Positions 1 to 7,274 of a DNA stretch of 64,000 bases are shown in pieces. Source of the stretch: DATLXU01 sp035575515 (lineage in GTDB: Bacteria; Acidobacteriota; Blastocatellia; UBA7656). The translations under genes and the position numbers were made by a program. Below the pieces are notes generated by a model. It worked only from the letters and a program-made list of their open reading frames with translations. It was not told the DNA's origin and did no database searches. Location: NCBI GenBank assembly GCA_035575515.1, contig DATLXU010000100.1, forward strand, positions 71,668 to 135,667. Reading direction: 5' to 3'. Within the stretch, counting starts at the first letter, position 1, and the number at the start of each line of letters is the position of its first letter.

Positions 1-1
1 A

Positions 2-1690
2 GAAGACGACGCGCGCAATCCGGGCGTGATAGCCGACTGCACTGGCGACAACGCGGGCGACTCCGTAGGCCCATCGGCGGACGGGTTTGAAACCTACGGC
101 GTGACGGGCGTCGCGCTTATAACATTTATACTGCTCGGCGTGCGCGATCAGGCAACCGTAGCCGTTCAACTGCTCGTCTGGATATTCGTTATGCGAATTC
201 TAATGGTCGTCGCGAGCGCGGTTTCTTACTTCGTCAATGGCGCAATCTCGAAAGCGCGCTACGTGACCTCAGACGAAATGAATTTTGAAGCGCCGCTCAC
301 ATCGCTCGTCTGGATTACTTCAGCCATCTCGATTGTGCTGACGTTCGTGGCCTCGTACCTGATAATTCCCACGCTTGGCAGAGATGAGACGCTGTGGTGG
401 AAGCTCTCGATAATTATCTCGTGCGGTACGCTTGCGGGCGCAATCATTCCTGAACTCGTCAAGGTCTTCACCTCGACAGAATCGCGCCACGTCAAAGAGG
501 TGGTCACCTCGTCGCAGGAAGGCGGCCCCTCGCTCAATATTCTTTCCGGCTTCATCGCAGGCAACTTCTCGGCCTACTGGCTCGGCATCAGCATCGTAAT
601 TCTAATGGCTATCGCCTACTACTTCACCACTTTGGGTGCGGAGGCTGGCGCGGGACTCGGCGCATTGATGGTGAACCCGCTCGCCGCGCCCGTGTTCGGA
701 TTCGGCCTCGTAGCGTTCGGCTTCTTAGGCATGGGACCGGTGACGATAGCCGTTGACTCTTACGGGCCGGTCACGGACAACGCGCAATCTGTATATGAGC
801 TTTCGCTCATCGAGCAGGTCCCGAACGTCAAAGACGAAGTGAAGAATGATTTCAACATCAACGTGAACTTTGATCGGGCCAAGCATTTGCTCGAAGAAAA
901 CGACGGCGCGGGCAACACTTTCAAGGCGACGGCCAAGCCTGTGCTAATCGGAACGGCAGTGGTCGGGGCTACGACGATGATCTTTTCGATCATCATGGCG
1001 CTCACGAACGGGTTGACGACGAATAAAGAAAGCCTGTCGCTTTTGCACGCGCCATTCGTGCTCGGATTGATAACGGGCGGCGCGATCATCTACTGGTTCA
1101 CGGGCGCGTCGGCGCAGGCCGTGACCACTGGCGCATATCGCGCAGTCGAGTTCATCAAGGCAAACATCAAACTCGAAGGCGTCGAAAAGGCGTCGGTCGC
1201 AGACAGCAAGAAAGTCGTGCAGATTTGCACGCAGTACGCGCAGAAGGGAATGTTCAACATCTTCCTCACGGTCTTCTTCTCGTCGCTTGCGTTCGCGTTC
1301 GTCGAGCCGTTTTTCTTCATCGGCTACCTGATTTCGATAGCGGTCTTCGGACTCTATCAAGCTATCTTCATGGCTAACGCGGGCGGCGCGTGGGACAACG
1401 CAAAAAAGATTGTTGAAGTCGAGTTGAAGCAGAAAGGCACCGAGCTTCACGCGGCAACGGTCGTGGGCGACACTGTAGGCGACCCGTTCAAGGATACGTC
1501 GTCTGTTGCTATGAATCCGGTCATTAAGTTTACGACGCTCTTCGGGTTGCTGGCCGTAGAGCTTGCCGTCAGTCTGAAGGATCAACAGGGCGATACGATT
1601 GGTTTTGTTCTAGCCGCAGCGTTTTTCATCGTGTCGCTAATTTTCGTCTGGCGTTCGTTCTATGCAATGAGAATCGGCGCCGAGCAATGA
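2..1690 (+). CDS. hppA: Membrane-bound ion-translocating pyrophosphatase, 5' truncated
   Basis: Integral membrane pyrophosphatase that couples PPi hydrolysis to H+ (or Na+) export. The frame is open from base 2 and the start lies outside the window; about 563 C-terminal residues of a usual 700-800 are present. The first residues read EDDARNPGVIADCTGDNAGD, followed by SVGPSADGFETYG, the conserved PPi/Mg-binding acidic motif of the family. Many hydrophobic helices follow. The segment GNTFKATAKP carries Lys where K+-dependent enzymes carry Ala, which suggests a K+-independent enzyme of a divergent subgroup; the pumped ion cannot be assigned with certainty. A heptamer hairpin begins directly after the stop codon. 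Family assignment is firm. Confidence 0.95.
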   Translation, partial: EDDARNPGVIADCTGDNAGDSVGPSADGFETYGVTGVALITFILLGVRDQATVAVQLLVWIFVMRILMVVASAVSYFVNGAISKARYVTSDEMNFEAPLTSLVWITSAISIVLTFVASYLIIPTLGRDETLWWKLSIIISCGTLAGAIIPELVKVFTSTESRHVKEVVTSSQEGGPSLNILSGFIAGNFSAYWLGISIVILMAIAYYFTTLGAEAGAGLGALMVNPLAAPVFGFGLVAFGFLGMGPVTIAVDSYGPVTDNAQSVYELSLIEQVPNVKDEVKNDFNINVNFDRAKHLLEENDGAGNTFKATAKPVLIGTAVVGATTMIFSIIMALTNGLTTNKESLSLLHAPFVLGLITGGAIIYWFTGASAQAVTTGAYRAVEFIKANIKLEGVEKASVADSKKVVQICTQYAQKGMFNIFLTVFFSSLAFAFVEPFFFIGYLISIAVFGLYQAIFMANAGGAWDNAKKIVEVELKQKGTELHAATVVGDTVGDPFKDTSSVAMNPVIKFTTLFGLLAVELAVSLKDQQGDTIGFVLAAAFFIVSLIFVWRSFYAMRIGAEQ

Positions 1691-1691
1691 C

Positions 1692-1804
1692 ATCCGAGTC
1701 CGAAGTCCGGAGTCCGATGTCCGAAGTCAAAAAACAGTTTTGATGATTCTGTCTCAAGCTGTGATAAATTCTCGACTTCGGACATCGGACTCCGGACTTC
1801 GGAT
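1692..1804. repeat. Heptamer hairpin element A (unit AGTCCGA)
   Basis: Left arm 1692-1728 is built of AGTCCGA/AGTCCGG/TGTCCGA units. Right arm 1774-1804 is its reverse complement, with 29 bases (1700-1728) matching perfectly. The spacer is 45 nt. The element starts one base after the hppA stop codon. Confidence 0.85.
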
Positions 1805-1919
1805 TGTTTCTCTTTCCTAGCCGCAGCCTGCTTCCAGTGATACTATTTTCATGCGCCGAGCGCGACCGACACGCAAAAAAGATCGGCTCAAGCTCAAAGA
1901 ATAATTCAAAAGGCTGTTG

Positions 1920-2534
1920 ATGAGTTTCATTCAACGCATGAATCTGCGTTGCTGGGTTGATAAAGCTCGCGCAAATGCCGTGCGCGTGGCCGAGCATCCG
2001 CGCGGCACGCGGCTGGTCTTCCTGCTTGAGCTTGCGGGCTGCACCGTTGCGCCGCTGCCGAACGCGCTGATACTGGTCGGGCTTGTGACGGCTGCGCCGC
2101 GCAAGTGGCTGCGGTTCGCGCTCGCGGCAACGGTCGGCTCAATAGTCGGCGCGTTTGCGCTTTATATGATTGGCCGACTCTTTTTTCAATCAATCGGCCA
2201 GCCGTTAATTGCCTACTACGGAGCCGAAGCGCAATGGGCGAGCGCAGGCGAATGGCTCAACAGCGGATGGGGCATCGCCTTCGTGATGTTTGCCGCGATC
2301 ACAACCGGGCTATTTCGCATCGCGAGTCTCAGCGCGGGGCTGATGGCCATGAATCTGCCGTTGTTTTTGGTCGCGCTCGGCGCGAGCCGCTGTTTCAGGT
2401 GGACAGCCGAATGCGCGGCGATCAAGTTCGTAGGCGGGCGCATTCACGGTTGGCCCACGCATTATTTCAAATACGCTGCGGTCGGGGCCGCGCTTATTGG
2501 CGTTGCGGTCTTTGCGATATTCACGCTATCGTGA
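1920..2534 (+). CDS. YqaA/DedA-like (VTT-domain) membrane protein
   Basis: Predicted inner-membrane protein of about 204 residues, resembling the short YqaA branch of the DedA/SNARE-associated family, which includes lipid scramblase-like transporters. Visible features are a hydrophobic segment with the pattern ELAGCTVAPLPNALILVGL, a small-residue-rich helix near AATVGSIVGAFALYMIGR, a central G-L-F-R-I segment after an amphipathic loop, and a final C-terminal helix. I use the ATG at 1920, with AAAGG about 7 nt upstream; an in-frame TTG precedes it directly. It lies alone between the pyrophosphatase and a small membrane protein, so context adds nothing about its role. Family moderately certain, substrate unknown. 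Confidence 0.65.
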   Translation: MSFIQRMNLRCWVDKARANAVRVAEHPRGTRLVFLLELAGCTVAPLPNALILVGLVTAAPRKWLRFALAATVGSIVGAFALYMIGRLFFQSIGQPLIAYYGAEAQWASAGEWLNSGWGIAFVMFAAITTGLFRIASLSAGLMAMNLPLFLVALGASRCFRWTAECAAIKFVGGRIHGWPTHYFKYAAVGAALIGVAVFAIFTLS

Positions 2535-2571
2535 GGCGACAAGTTGCGCCGTTAAACTTTTAATTCTAAGG

Positions 2572-2600
2572 TTGCAAACATCGAGCGCAGCCAGCATAAT
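2572..2600 (+). promoter_or_regulatory. Candidate sigma-70 promoter upstream of the 2635 gene
   Basis: TTGCAA at 2572-2577, a 17-nt spacer and CATAAT at 2595-2600 (5 of 6 consensus bases in the -10). It lies 34 nt upstream of the ATG at 2635, which has its own GGGAG Shine-Dalgarno. Confidence 0.45.
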
Positions 2601-2634
2601 TATTCGTCCATTTGACTATCCGGGAGATTAATCC

Positions 2635-2967
2635 ATGGCAGAACGAGATAAGGTAATTAAAAGCGGGCAGCTTACTCTGCCTCGACTCATATTCTTAGCG
2701 GTGGTCGGCGGCATCATCGTATTCATAGTTTATAAAGGCTGGTTCGGCTTAGGATATTGGCTAATGACCATCGGGATAAGCGTGCTGCTTTTCCTGATTG
2801 CAATTGACTACGGCGTGAAGCTCGACAAAGTGAACCTCGCGGCGACGCAGACAACGCCAGCGGGCACGCCGCCTGAGCCTGTCACCACATCGGATGAAGC
2901 GAAGGCGGCAATTGCCGAAGCGCGCCCCAAGCGACGAGCGAGCCGCCCCGTCAAGCGCAGAAGGTAA
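2635..2967 (+). CDS. Small two-helix membrane protein, function unknown
   Basis: A 110-residue protein that I do not recognise as a named family. Two adjacent hydrophobic segments (about residues 16-33 and 39-57) suggest a helical hairpin in the inner membrane. The last 50 residues are polar, Pro/Ala/Thr-rich and end in a strongly basic tail (PKRRASRPVKRRR) that would favour a cytoplasmic location and could bind acidic lipid or nucleic acid. The start is supported by GGGAG upstream of the ATG and a plausible promoter at 2572-2600. A heptamer hairpin follows the stop by 3 nt and runs to the corA start. Confidence 0.7.
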   Translation: MAERDKVIKSGQLTLPRLIFLAVVGGIIVFIVYKGWFGLGYWLMTIGISVLLFLIAIDYGVKLDKVNLAATQTTPAGTPPEPVTTSDEAKAAIAEARPKRRASRPVKRRR

Positions 2968-2970
2968 AAA

Positions 2971-3080
2971 CAGCGGTCAGCTAAAAGAATTGCGGCTGGC
3001 TTGAAACTGGCTCCTGGAGCCTATTTCAGGGTATCCGGCTTTTTCAACTGACCACTGACTGCTGACCATTGACCGCTGCT
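2971..3080. repeat. Heptamer hairpin element B (unit CTGACCA)
   Basis: The right part (about 3046-3080) is a run of CTGACCA/CTGACTG/CTGACCA/TTGACCG units. A short inverted counterpart, CAGCGGTCAGCT, lies at 2971-2982. A small hairpin GGCTC-CTG-GAGCC sits between them near 3009-3021. The element spans from 3 nt after the upstream stop to 1 nt before the corA ATG. Confidence 0.7.
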
Positions 3081-3081
3081 T

Positions 3082-4029
3082 ATGAGCGAAGCAATAACTC
3101 ATCCCATCACAGGCACGGAAGCGCCGGGATTGCGCACGATTTTAGATTTGCCCGGCCTGCTCTGGCTCGATCTTGATGACCCGATGAGCAGCGCGCTCGA
3201 CGATCTCGCGGCGCGTTATGGATTTCACGAGCTTTCGGTTGAAGATTGTCGTCACACGATTCAACTGGCAAAGCTCGATTATTTCGACGGCCACACGTTC
3301 ATCATCATCAACTCGACCCATTTTTCAGAAGCGCCGTGCGAGCTTCGCGTCCGCGAGATAGACGCTTTCGTCGGGCCAGACTATATAGTCACAGTTCACT
3401 TCGGGCCGAGCAAAGCCGTAGAAGAGATTGAGCGGCGGCTTGCCGGAAACGGCCTGCACCTGAGTCGCCCCGATCAAGTGCTTCACACGATCATTGATAT
3501 AGTCGTTGATCGTTACCTGCCGACGCTCGAATCAATCGGCGACACGATAAACAAAGTCGAAGACGAGCTTCTCATTCATCCGACCGCGAAACTGCTTGAG
3601 ACGATCTTTCAGCTCAAACGCGGGCTGCTGCAATTTCGCCGCGCGGTATCTTCGCAGCGCGAGCTATTGAATCTGATCATTCGAGACGAGACGCCGCTGA
3701 TTCATCAGGACATGCGCATTTACTTCCGCGACGTTTACGATCACTGCGTGCGCGCTATGGAGTTGACCGAGACCTACCGCGACCTGCTCACGGGCAGCCT
3801 CGACATTTACCTTACGCAGATGGCCAACCGCACGAATGACATAGTCAAAGGGCTGACTATACTTGCGACGATAATGCTGCCGCTGACGCTGGTGACGGGA
3901 TATTTCGGGATGAACTTCGAATACATGCCGCTGCTAAAAGACCCGAACGGGATATGGTATACGACCGCGGGGCTACTCGTCATATCAATCGTCATGCTTG
4001 CCTATTTCAAATTGAAGGGATGGCTTTAG
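3082..4029 (+). CDS. corA: CorA-family magnesium/divalent-cation channel
   Basis: Inner-membrane pentameric Mg2+ (also Co2+/Ni2+) channel. The 315-residue length fits the family. It has a large soluble N-terminal domain with long helices, then two C-terminal transmembrane segments separated by the signature YFGMNFEYMP (the GMN selectivity-filter motif). It ends in the basic tail FKLKGWL typical of CorA. The start ATG at 3082 directly follows a heptamer repeat, so no classical Shine-Dalgarno is visible. Transcription is probably shared with the small membrane protein upstream (gap 114 nt, filled by element B). Assignment is firm. Confidence 0.95.
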   Translation: MSEAITHPITGTEAPGLRTILDLPGLLWLDLDDPMSSALDDLAARYGFHELSVEDCRHTIQLAKLDYFDGHTFIIINSTHFSEAPCELRVREIDAFVGPDYIVTVHFGPSKAVEEIERRLAGNGLHLSRPDQVLHTIIDIVVDRYLPTLESIGDTINKVEDELLIHPTAKLLETIFQLKRGLLQFRRAVSSQRELLNLIIRDETPLIHQDMRIYFRDVYDHCVRAMELTETYRDLLTGSLDIYLTQMANRTNDIVKGLTILATIMLPLTLVTGYFGMNFEYMPLLKDPNGIWYTTAGLLVISIVMLAYFKLKGWL

Positions 4030-4064
4030 CGGTACGCTCGCGCAATTCAGTCAGGCATCAAGGT

Positions 4065-4081
4065 TGGCTTGATTCAAGCCA
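4065..4081 (+). terminator. Weak hairpin after corA
   Basis: TGGCTTG-ATT-CAAGCCA, a 7-bp stem with a 3-nt loop, 36 nt after the corA stop. There is no clear T-run, so an intrinsic terminator is only possible. Confidence 0.3.
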
Positions 4082-4091
4082 GACCGTTTGC

Positions 4092-4119
4092 TTGACAAGG
4101 CAAGTCGCTGGTGTAGACT
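4092..4119 (+). promoter_or_regulatory. Candidate sigma-70 promoter of the cysteine-dioxygenase-like gene
   Basis: A perfect -35 TTGACA at 4092-4097, a 16-nt spacer and TAGACT at 4114-4119. It would give a leader of roughly 110 nt before the ATG at 4239. Confidence 0.5.
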
Positions 4120-4238
4120 AAACCTGTCGCCATGCAACTTTATTTCATCTTCAGTTTGCGCGGCTGATCGAAGGCTGGCGACAATCAGATTCGACTTTTG
4201 CTCCACCAAAAAAGGATGCTTAATCGGCAGGGATAATT

Positions 4239-4823
4239 ATGCGAGTAACAGACACGCACACCATCGCTCGACCGGCCATATCAATTCCATCAAGCGATCT
4301 GACGCTTGGCGAAGTCGCAGACATAATCCATAACCTCACGCGCGTACCTTCGCTCGATGAAATCAAAGAATGGTTTTCAAAGCTCCTCATGCGCCAACGC
4401 GACTATGAGCCTTATCGAATGTTCACGCCGCGCAGGTACGCCCGCAACCTGATCGCCCGAAGCCCTTACGCCGAATTGCTTCTGCTGTGCTGGCGTTCGG
4501 GCCAGCGCACGCCGATTCACGATCACGGCGGATCGGTAGGCGTTGTGATGGTATTCGAGGGGCTGCTCACAGAAACCCTGTTCGAGCGCGCGGCGGAAGG
4601 CCGCGTTCATCCGTACAATACATTCAAGTGGGGACCGGGCGCGATAACCGGGGCGGACGTTCCCGACATTCATCAGCTTTTGAATCTCCAGCCCGAACGC
4701 CGCGACATGGTGACGCTGCATTGTTACGCGCCGCCGCTTTCCGTGCTCAACACCTACAGCCCGCGCAGCTCGCGCGTTCGCCACTGGCGCGAAGGCTACT
4801 TCAGCGGCGGAGCGGGAATTTGA
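4239..4823 (+). CDS. Cysteine dioxygenase-family cupin
   Basis: Predicted non-heme Fe(II) thiol dioxygenase (cysteine to cysteine sulfinate, or a related thiol). The cupin metal ligands are visible: H94 and H96 in PIHDHGG and H145 in DIHQLLN. The T-L-H-C-Y motif (H161, Y163) matches the Ser-His-Tyr catalytic triad, with Thr replacing Ser. The crosslinking Cys of mammalian enzymes is Gly here (HDHGG), as in many bacterial homologues. The length (194 residues) suits the family. The ATG at 4239 has AGGGA upstream. The gene seems to be its own transcription unit; a sulfinate product would fit loosely with the possible sulfite-oxidising complex downstream, but this is inference. Confidence 0.85.
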   Translation: MRVTDTHTIARPAISIPSSDLTLGEVADIIHNLTRVPSLDEIKEWFSKLLMRQRDYEPYRMFTPRRYARNLIARSPYAELLLLCWRSGQRTPIHDHGGSVGVVMVFEGLLTETLFERAAEGRVHPYNTFKWGPGAITGADVPDIHQLLNLQPERRDMVTLHCYAPPLSVLNTYSPRSSRVRHWREGYFSGGAGI

Positions 4824-4881
4824 TTTGCGCAATTATAGTCCGGCCCGTGCAATGCGACCCTTCGATAAGGAGTTTTGTTTT

Positions 4882-5553
4882 ATGCAATCGAAAAGATTCT
4901 CTGCGGCTTCGCGCCTGATTGTATTGTTGCTTTGCGCGTTGTTTGTCGCAAGCGTTTCAAATGTCGCGCAAGCGCAATCGGGTCGCCGCATTCCCAAGCG
5001 GCCAGCGTCGCCCGATCCGCTCCCGCCGAAAACAGATGAACCGCCTATTGAACCGGCAAAACCGAAAGACGACAAGCCGCTCATTCCTGTGCTTGTCGTG
5101 CGCTATCAATCCGACATCAGCGTGTCTTCAATCTACCCGAACATCGTCGCAGAAGGATGCTTTGAGCGATTGAAGGACTCCGCATCCGTCAAGCCGACGC
5201 TGGGAAGAGAGTTGAATCGCAAGCAGGCGAGCGATGAAGCGAAGACAGCGAACACGAACGTCGTATGGATTGAGCTTCAGGCCGATATGATTGACCGGCA
5301 GCGTTATGGCGGCTTCATTGATCCGAGCTACCTCTATGTTAATTACGTAGTCTTCGAGGCAGGCACAGGCAAGACCAAAACATCGGGCCACGTCTATCAG
5401 CGCAACCGCGCGGTTGGCGGCGTTCCCGTTCCGGGTCGCATGCCAGGAACGACTGCGGCGGCTGAATACAACCTAAAATACGCCGGGCGCGAAACGGCTG
5501 ACCGCGTGTTGGACGCGCTCGACCTGCCGCACCCGCCTGAACGACGGTATTAG
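4882..5553 (+). CDS. Secreted protein of unknown function
   Basis: A 223-residue exported protein that I do not recognise. A signal peptide is clear (MQSKRF, then a hydrophobic core LIVLLLCALFVASV, and cleavage near AQAQS). A Pro-rich linker (about residues 38-65, with PLPPKTDEPP and PAKPKDD) leads to a folded domain with alternating beta-like stretches such as VVWIELQADM and YLYVNYVVFEAGTGKTKTSG. I chose the ATG at 4882 because AAGGAG lies 8 nt upstream; an in-frame start at 4825 would place a polar extension before the signal peptide. A heptamer hairpin starts 5 nt after its stop. Confidence 0.75.
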   Translation: MQSKRFSAASRLIVLLLCALFVASVSNVAQAQSGRRIPKRPASPDPLPPKTDEPPIEPAKPKDDKPLIPVLVVRYQSDISVSSIYPNIVAEGCFERLKDSASVKPTLGRELNRKQASDEAKTANTNVVWIELQADMIDRQRYGGFIDPSYLYVNYVVFEAGTGKTKTSGHVYQRNRAVGGVPVPGRMPGTTAAAEYNLKYAGRETADRVLDALDLPHPPERRY

Positions 5554-5557
5554 AAGA

Positions 5558-5685
5558 GATGAGGGATGAAGGATGAGGGATAAAGGATGAAAGAGCTATC
5601 AAATCGCTCATTCCAATTTTGAGATTCAGAATCTGAGATTTTAATCATCCCTCATTCTTCATCCTTCAGTTCATCCCTCCTCCTT
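5558..5685. repeat. Heptamer hairpin element C (unit GATGAGG)
   Basis: Left arm about 5558-5593 is GATGAGG/GATGAAG/GATGAGG/GATAAAG/GATGAAA. Right arm about 5646-5685 is its inverted counterpart (CATCCCTCATTCTTCATCC...). It fills the gap between the secreted protein (stop 5553) and the ferredoxin-NrfD gene (ATG 5694). Confidence 0.85.
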
Positions 5686-5693
5686 CAAGAGAT

Positions 5694-7247
5694 ATGAGAT
5701 ACGGCTTTGTAATAGATCACCGCAAATGCATCGGCTGCCACGCTTGCACAGTGGCATGCAAATCTGAAAACGAAGTCCCGCTCGGCACTTTTCGCACATG
5801 GGTCAAGTACATCGAGAAAGGCGAATACCCGAACACGCGCCGCTACTTCTCTGTGATGCGCTGCAATCACTGCGACGACGCGCCGTGCATAACCATCTGT
5901 CCTGTTACCGCATTATTCCGCCGCGACAATGGAATAGTTGATTTCGACGGCGATCGTTGCATCGGATGCAAATCATGCATGCAGGCTTGCCCTTACGACG
6001 CGCTCTATATCAACCCGAACACGAACACCGCAGAAAAGTGCAACTACTGCGCGCATCGCGTCGAGGCCAATCTTGAGCCTGCCTGTGTGATAGTCTGTCC
6101 CGTACAGGCAATCGTATCGGGCGACTTGGACGATCCCGCGTCGAAGATTGCTCGCCTGATCGCAACTGAAGAAACGCTTGTGAGAAAGCCCGAAGCCGGT
6201 ACGCTTCCGAAACTCCATTACATCGAAGCCGATCAGTCCGCGCTCACGCCGACCGAGCAGACTCACGCCAGCGGTTATCTCTGGTCTGAGATTCAGATGG
6301 ACTCGGTGATGATGAACGAGCAGGCGCTCGCGGAGGCCGACGCGCAGGCGCGAACAACTTACGACATCTCGCACGCGAGACCTTGGGGCTGGAAGGTGTC
6401 TGCTTATCTCTGGACCAAATCAATCGCCGCAGGCTCGTTTCTGATTGCTGCGATTGCGATGCTCGGCGGGTTCGTCTTTAATCACTGGGTATTCGACGCA
6501 GCCGCGCCGCAGATTGCGCTCTTTTTTCTTGCTGCAACCGTCGCGCTTCTGGTGTTCGACCTCAAGCGGCCAGAGAGATTCCTGAGAATACTATTGATGC
6601 CTCAATGGAAATCGTGGCTCGTGATTGGCGGCTACATACTTTTGATATACGGCGCGTTGCTCACGGCTTGGGTGATTATCCCATATGCTTTCACGCGACC
6701 GTTGAGCCGACGAGCGGTTGAAGTCCCTGTGATGTGGGCGGGCGCGCTGTTTGCCGCGATGTCGGCAATCTATTCAGCGTTCTTGTTCCGTCAGGCACGC
6801 GGGCGCGTCTTCTGGCACAGTCTGCTTTTGCCGCTGCACCTGCTCGTGCAGGCGATACTGGCGGGCGCGGCGGTGTTATTGATCGTGCTCGTGGCCGAAT
6901 CGCTCATCTCAGGAAGTTTTCTGACCGGGCCAGCGTGGCAGTTTTTATATTACGAGTTGATGGGCGCGCTCGTTGCGAACGGCGTCTTGATGGCGGGCGA
7001 GTTGTTCATGCCCGAAGAGAACGTCGAGCGAAAGCGCGCGGCGCGACTAATCACAAGAGGAGTATTTAGCCGTCTGTTCTGGGGCGGCGCTCTGATACTC
7101 GGAACAATAGTGCCGCTATTGGCATTCGCAAGCGGCGCAGCGGAGGAAGCCACCGTTGCAATCATCGCGGCAGTGCTTGCGCTCGCTGGATTGCTCGTGT
7201 GGGAGCACATATGGATTCAGGCGGGACAGGCCGTGCCGCTCAGTTGA
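5694..7247 (+). CDS. Fused 4Fe-4S ferredoxin / NrfD-like quinone-reactive membrane subunit
   Basis: Electron-transfer subunit of a molybdopterin complex, with B and C subunits fused in one 517-residue chain. Residues 1-140 hold four Cys clusters (C12/15/18/22, C57/60/65/69, C89/92/95/99, C116/119/131/135), enough for four [4Fe-4S] centres as in DmsB/PsrB/SoeB. From about residue 230 to the end there are roughly eight hydrophobic helices of the NrfD/PsrC type that exchange electrons with quinone. No signal peptide precedes the ferredoxin domain. The catalytic subunit follows 27 nt downstream. B-C fusion is unusual compared with the more common separate genes. The domain calls are firm; the substrate is not. 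Confidence 0.9.
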   Translation: MRYGFVIDHRKCIGCHACTVACKSENEVPLGTFRTWVKYIEKGEYPNTRRYFSVMRCNHCDDAPCITICPVTALFRRDNGIVDFDGDRCIGCKSCMQACPYDALYINPNTNTAEKCNYCAHRVEANLEPACVIVCPVQAIVSGDLDDPASKIARLIATEETLVRKPEAGTLPKLHYIEADQSALTPTEQTHASGYLWSEIQMDSVMMNEQALAEADAQARTTYDISHARPWGWKVSAYLWTKSIAAGSFLIAAIAMLGGFVFNHWVFDAAAPQIALFFLAATVALLVFDLKRPERFLRILLMPQWKSWLVIGGYILLIYGALLTAWVIIPYAFTRPLSRRAVEVPVMWAGALFAAMSAIYSAFLFRQARGRVFWHSLLLPLHLLVQAILAGAAVLLIVLVAESLISGSFLTGPAWQFLYYELMGALVANGVLMAGELFMPEENVERKRAARLITRGVFSRLFWGGALILGTIVPLLAFASGAAEEATVAIIAAVLALAGLLVWEHIWIQAGQAVPLS

Positions 7248-7274
7248 AGATTGCAGGTGATTAAGACTATAGCC

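Noticed and set aside
4088..4333. An 81-codon frame in front of the cysteine-dioxygenase-like gene
   Set aside because: It overlaps the real start in another frame, has low-complexity Cys/Arg content and lies across the promoter and leader.
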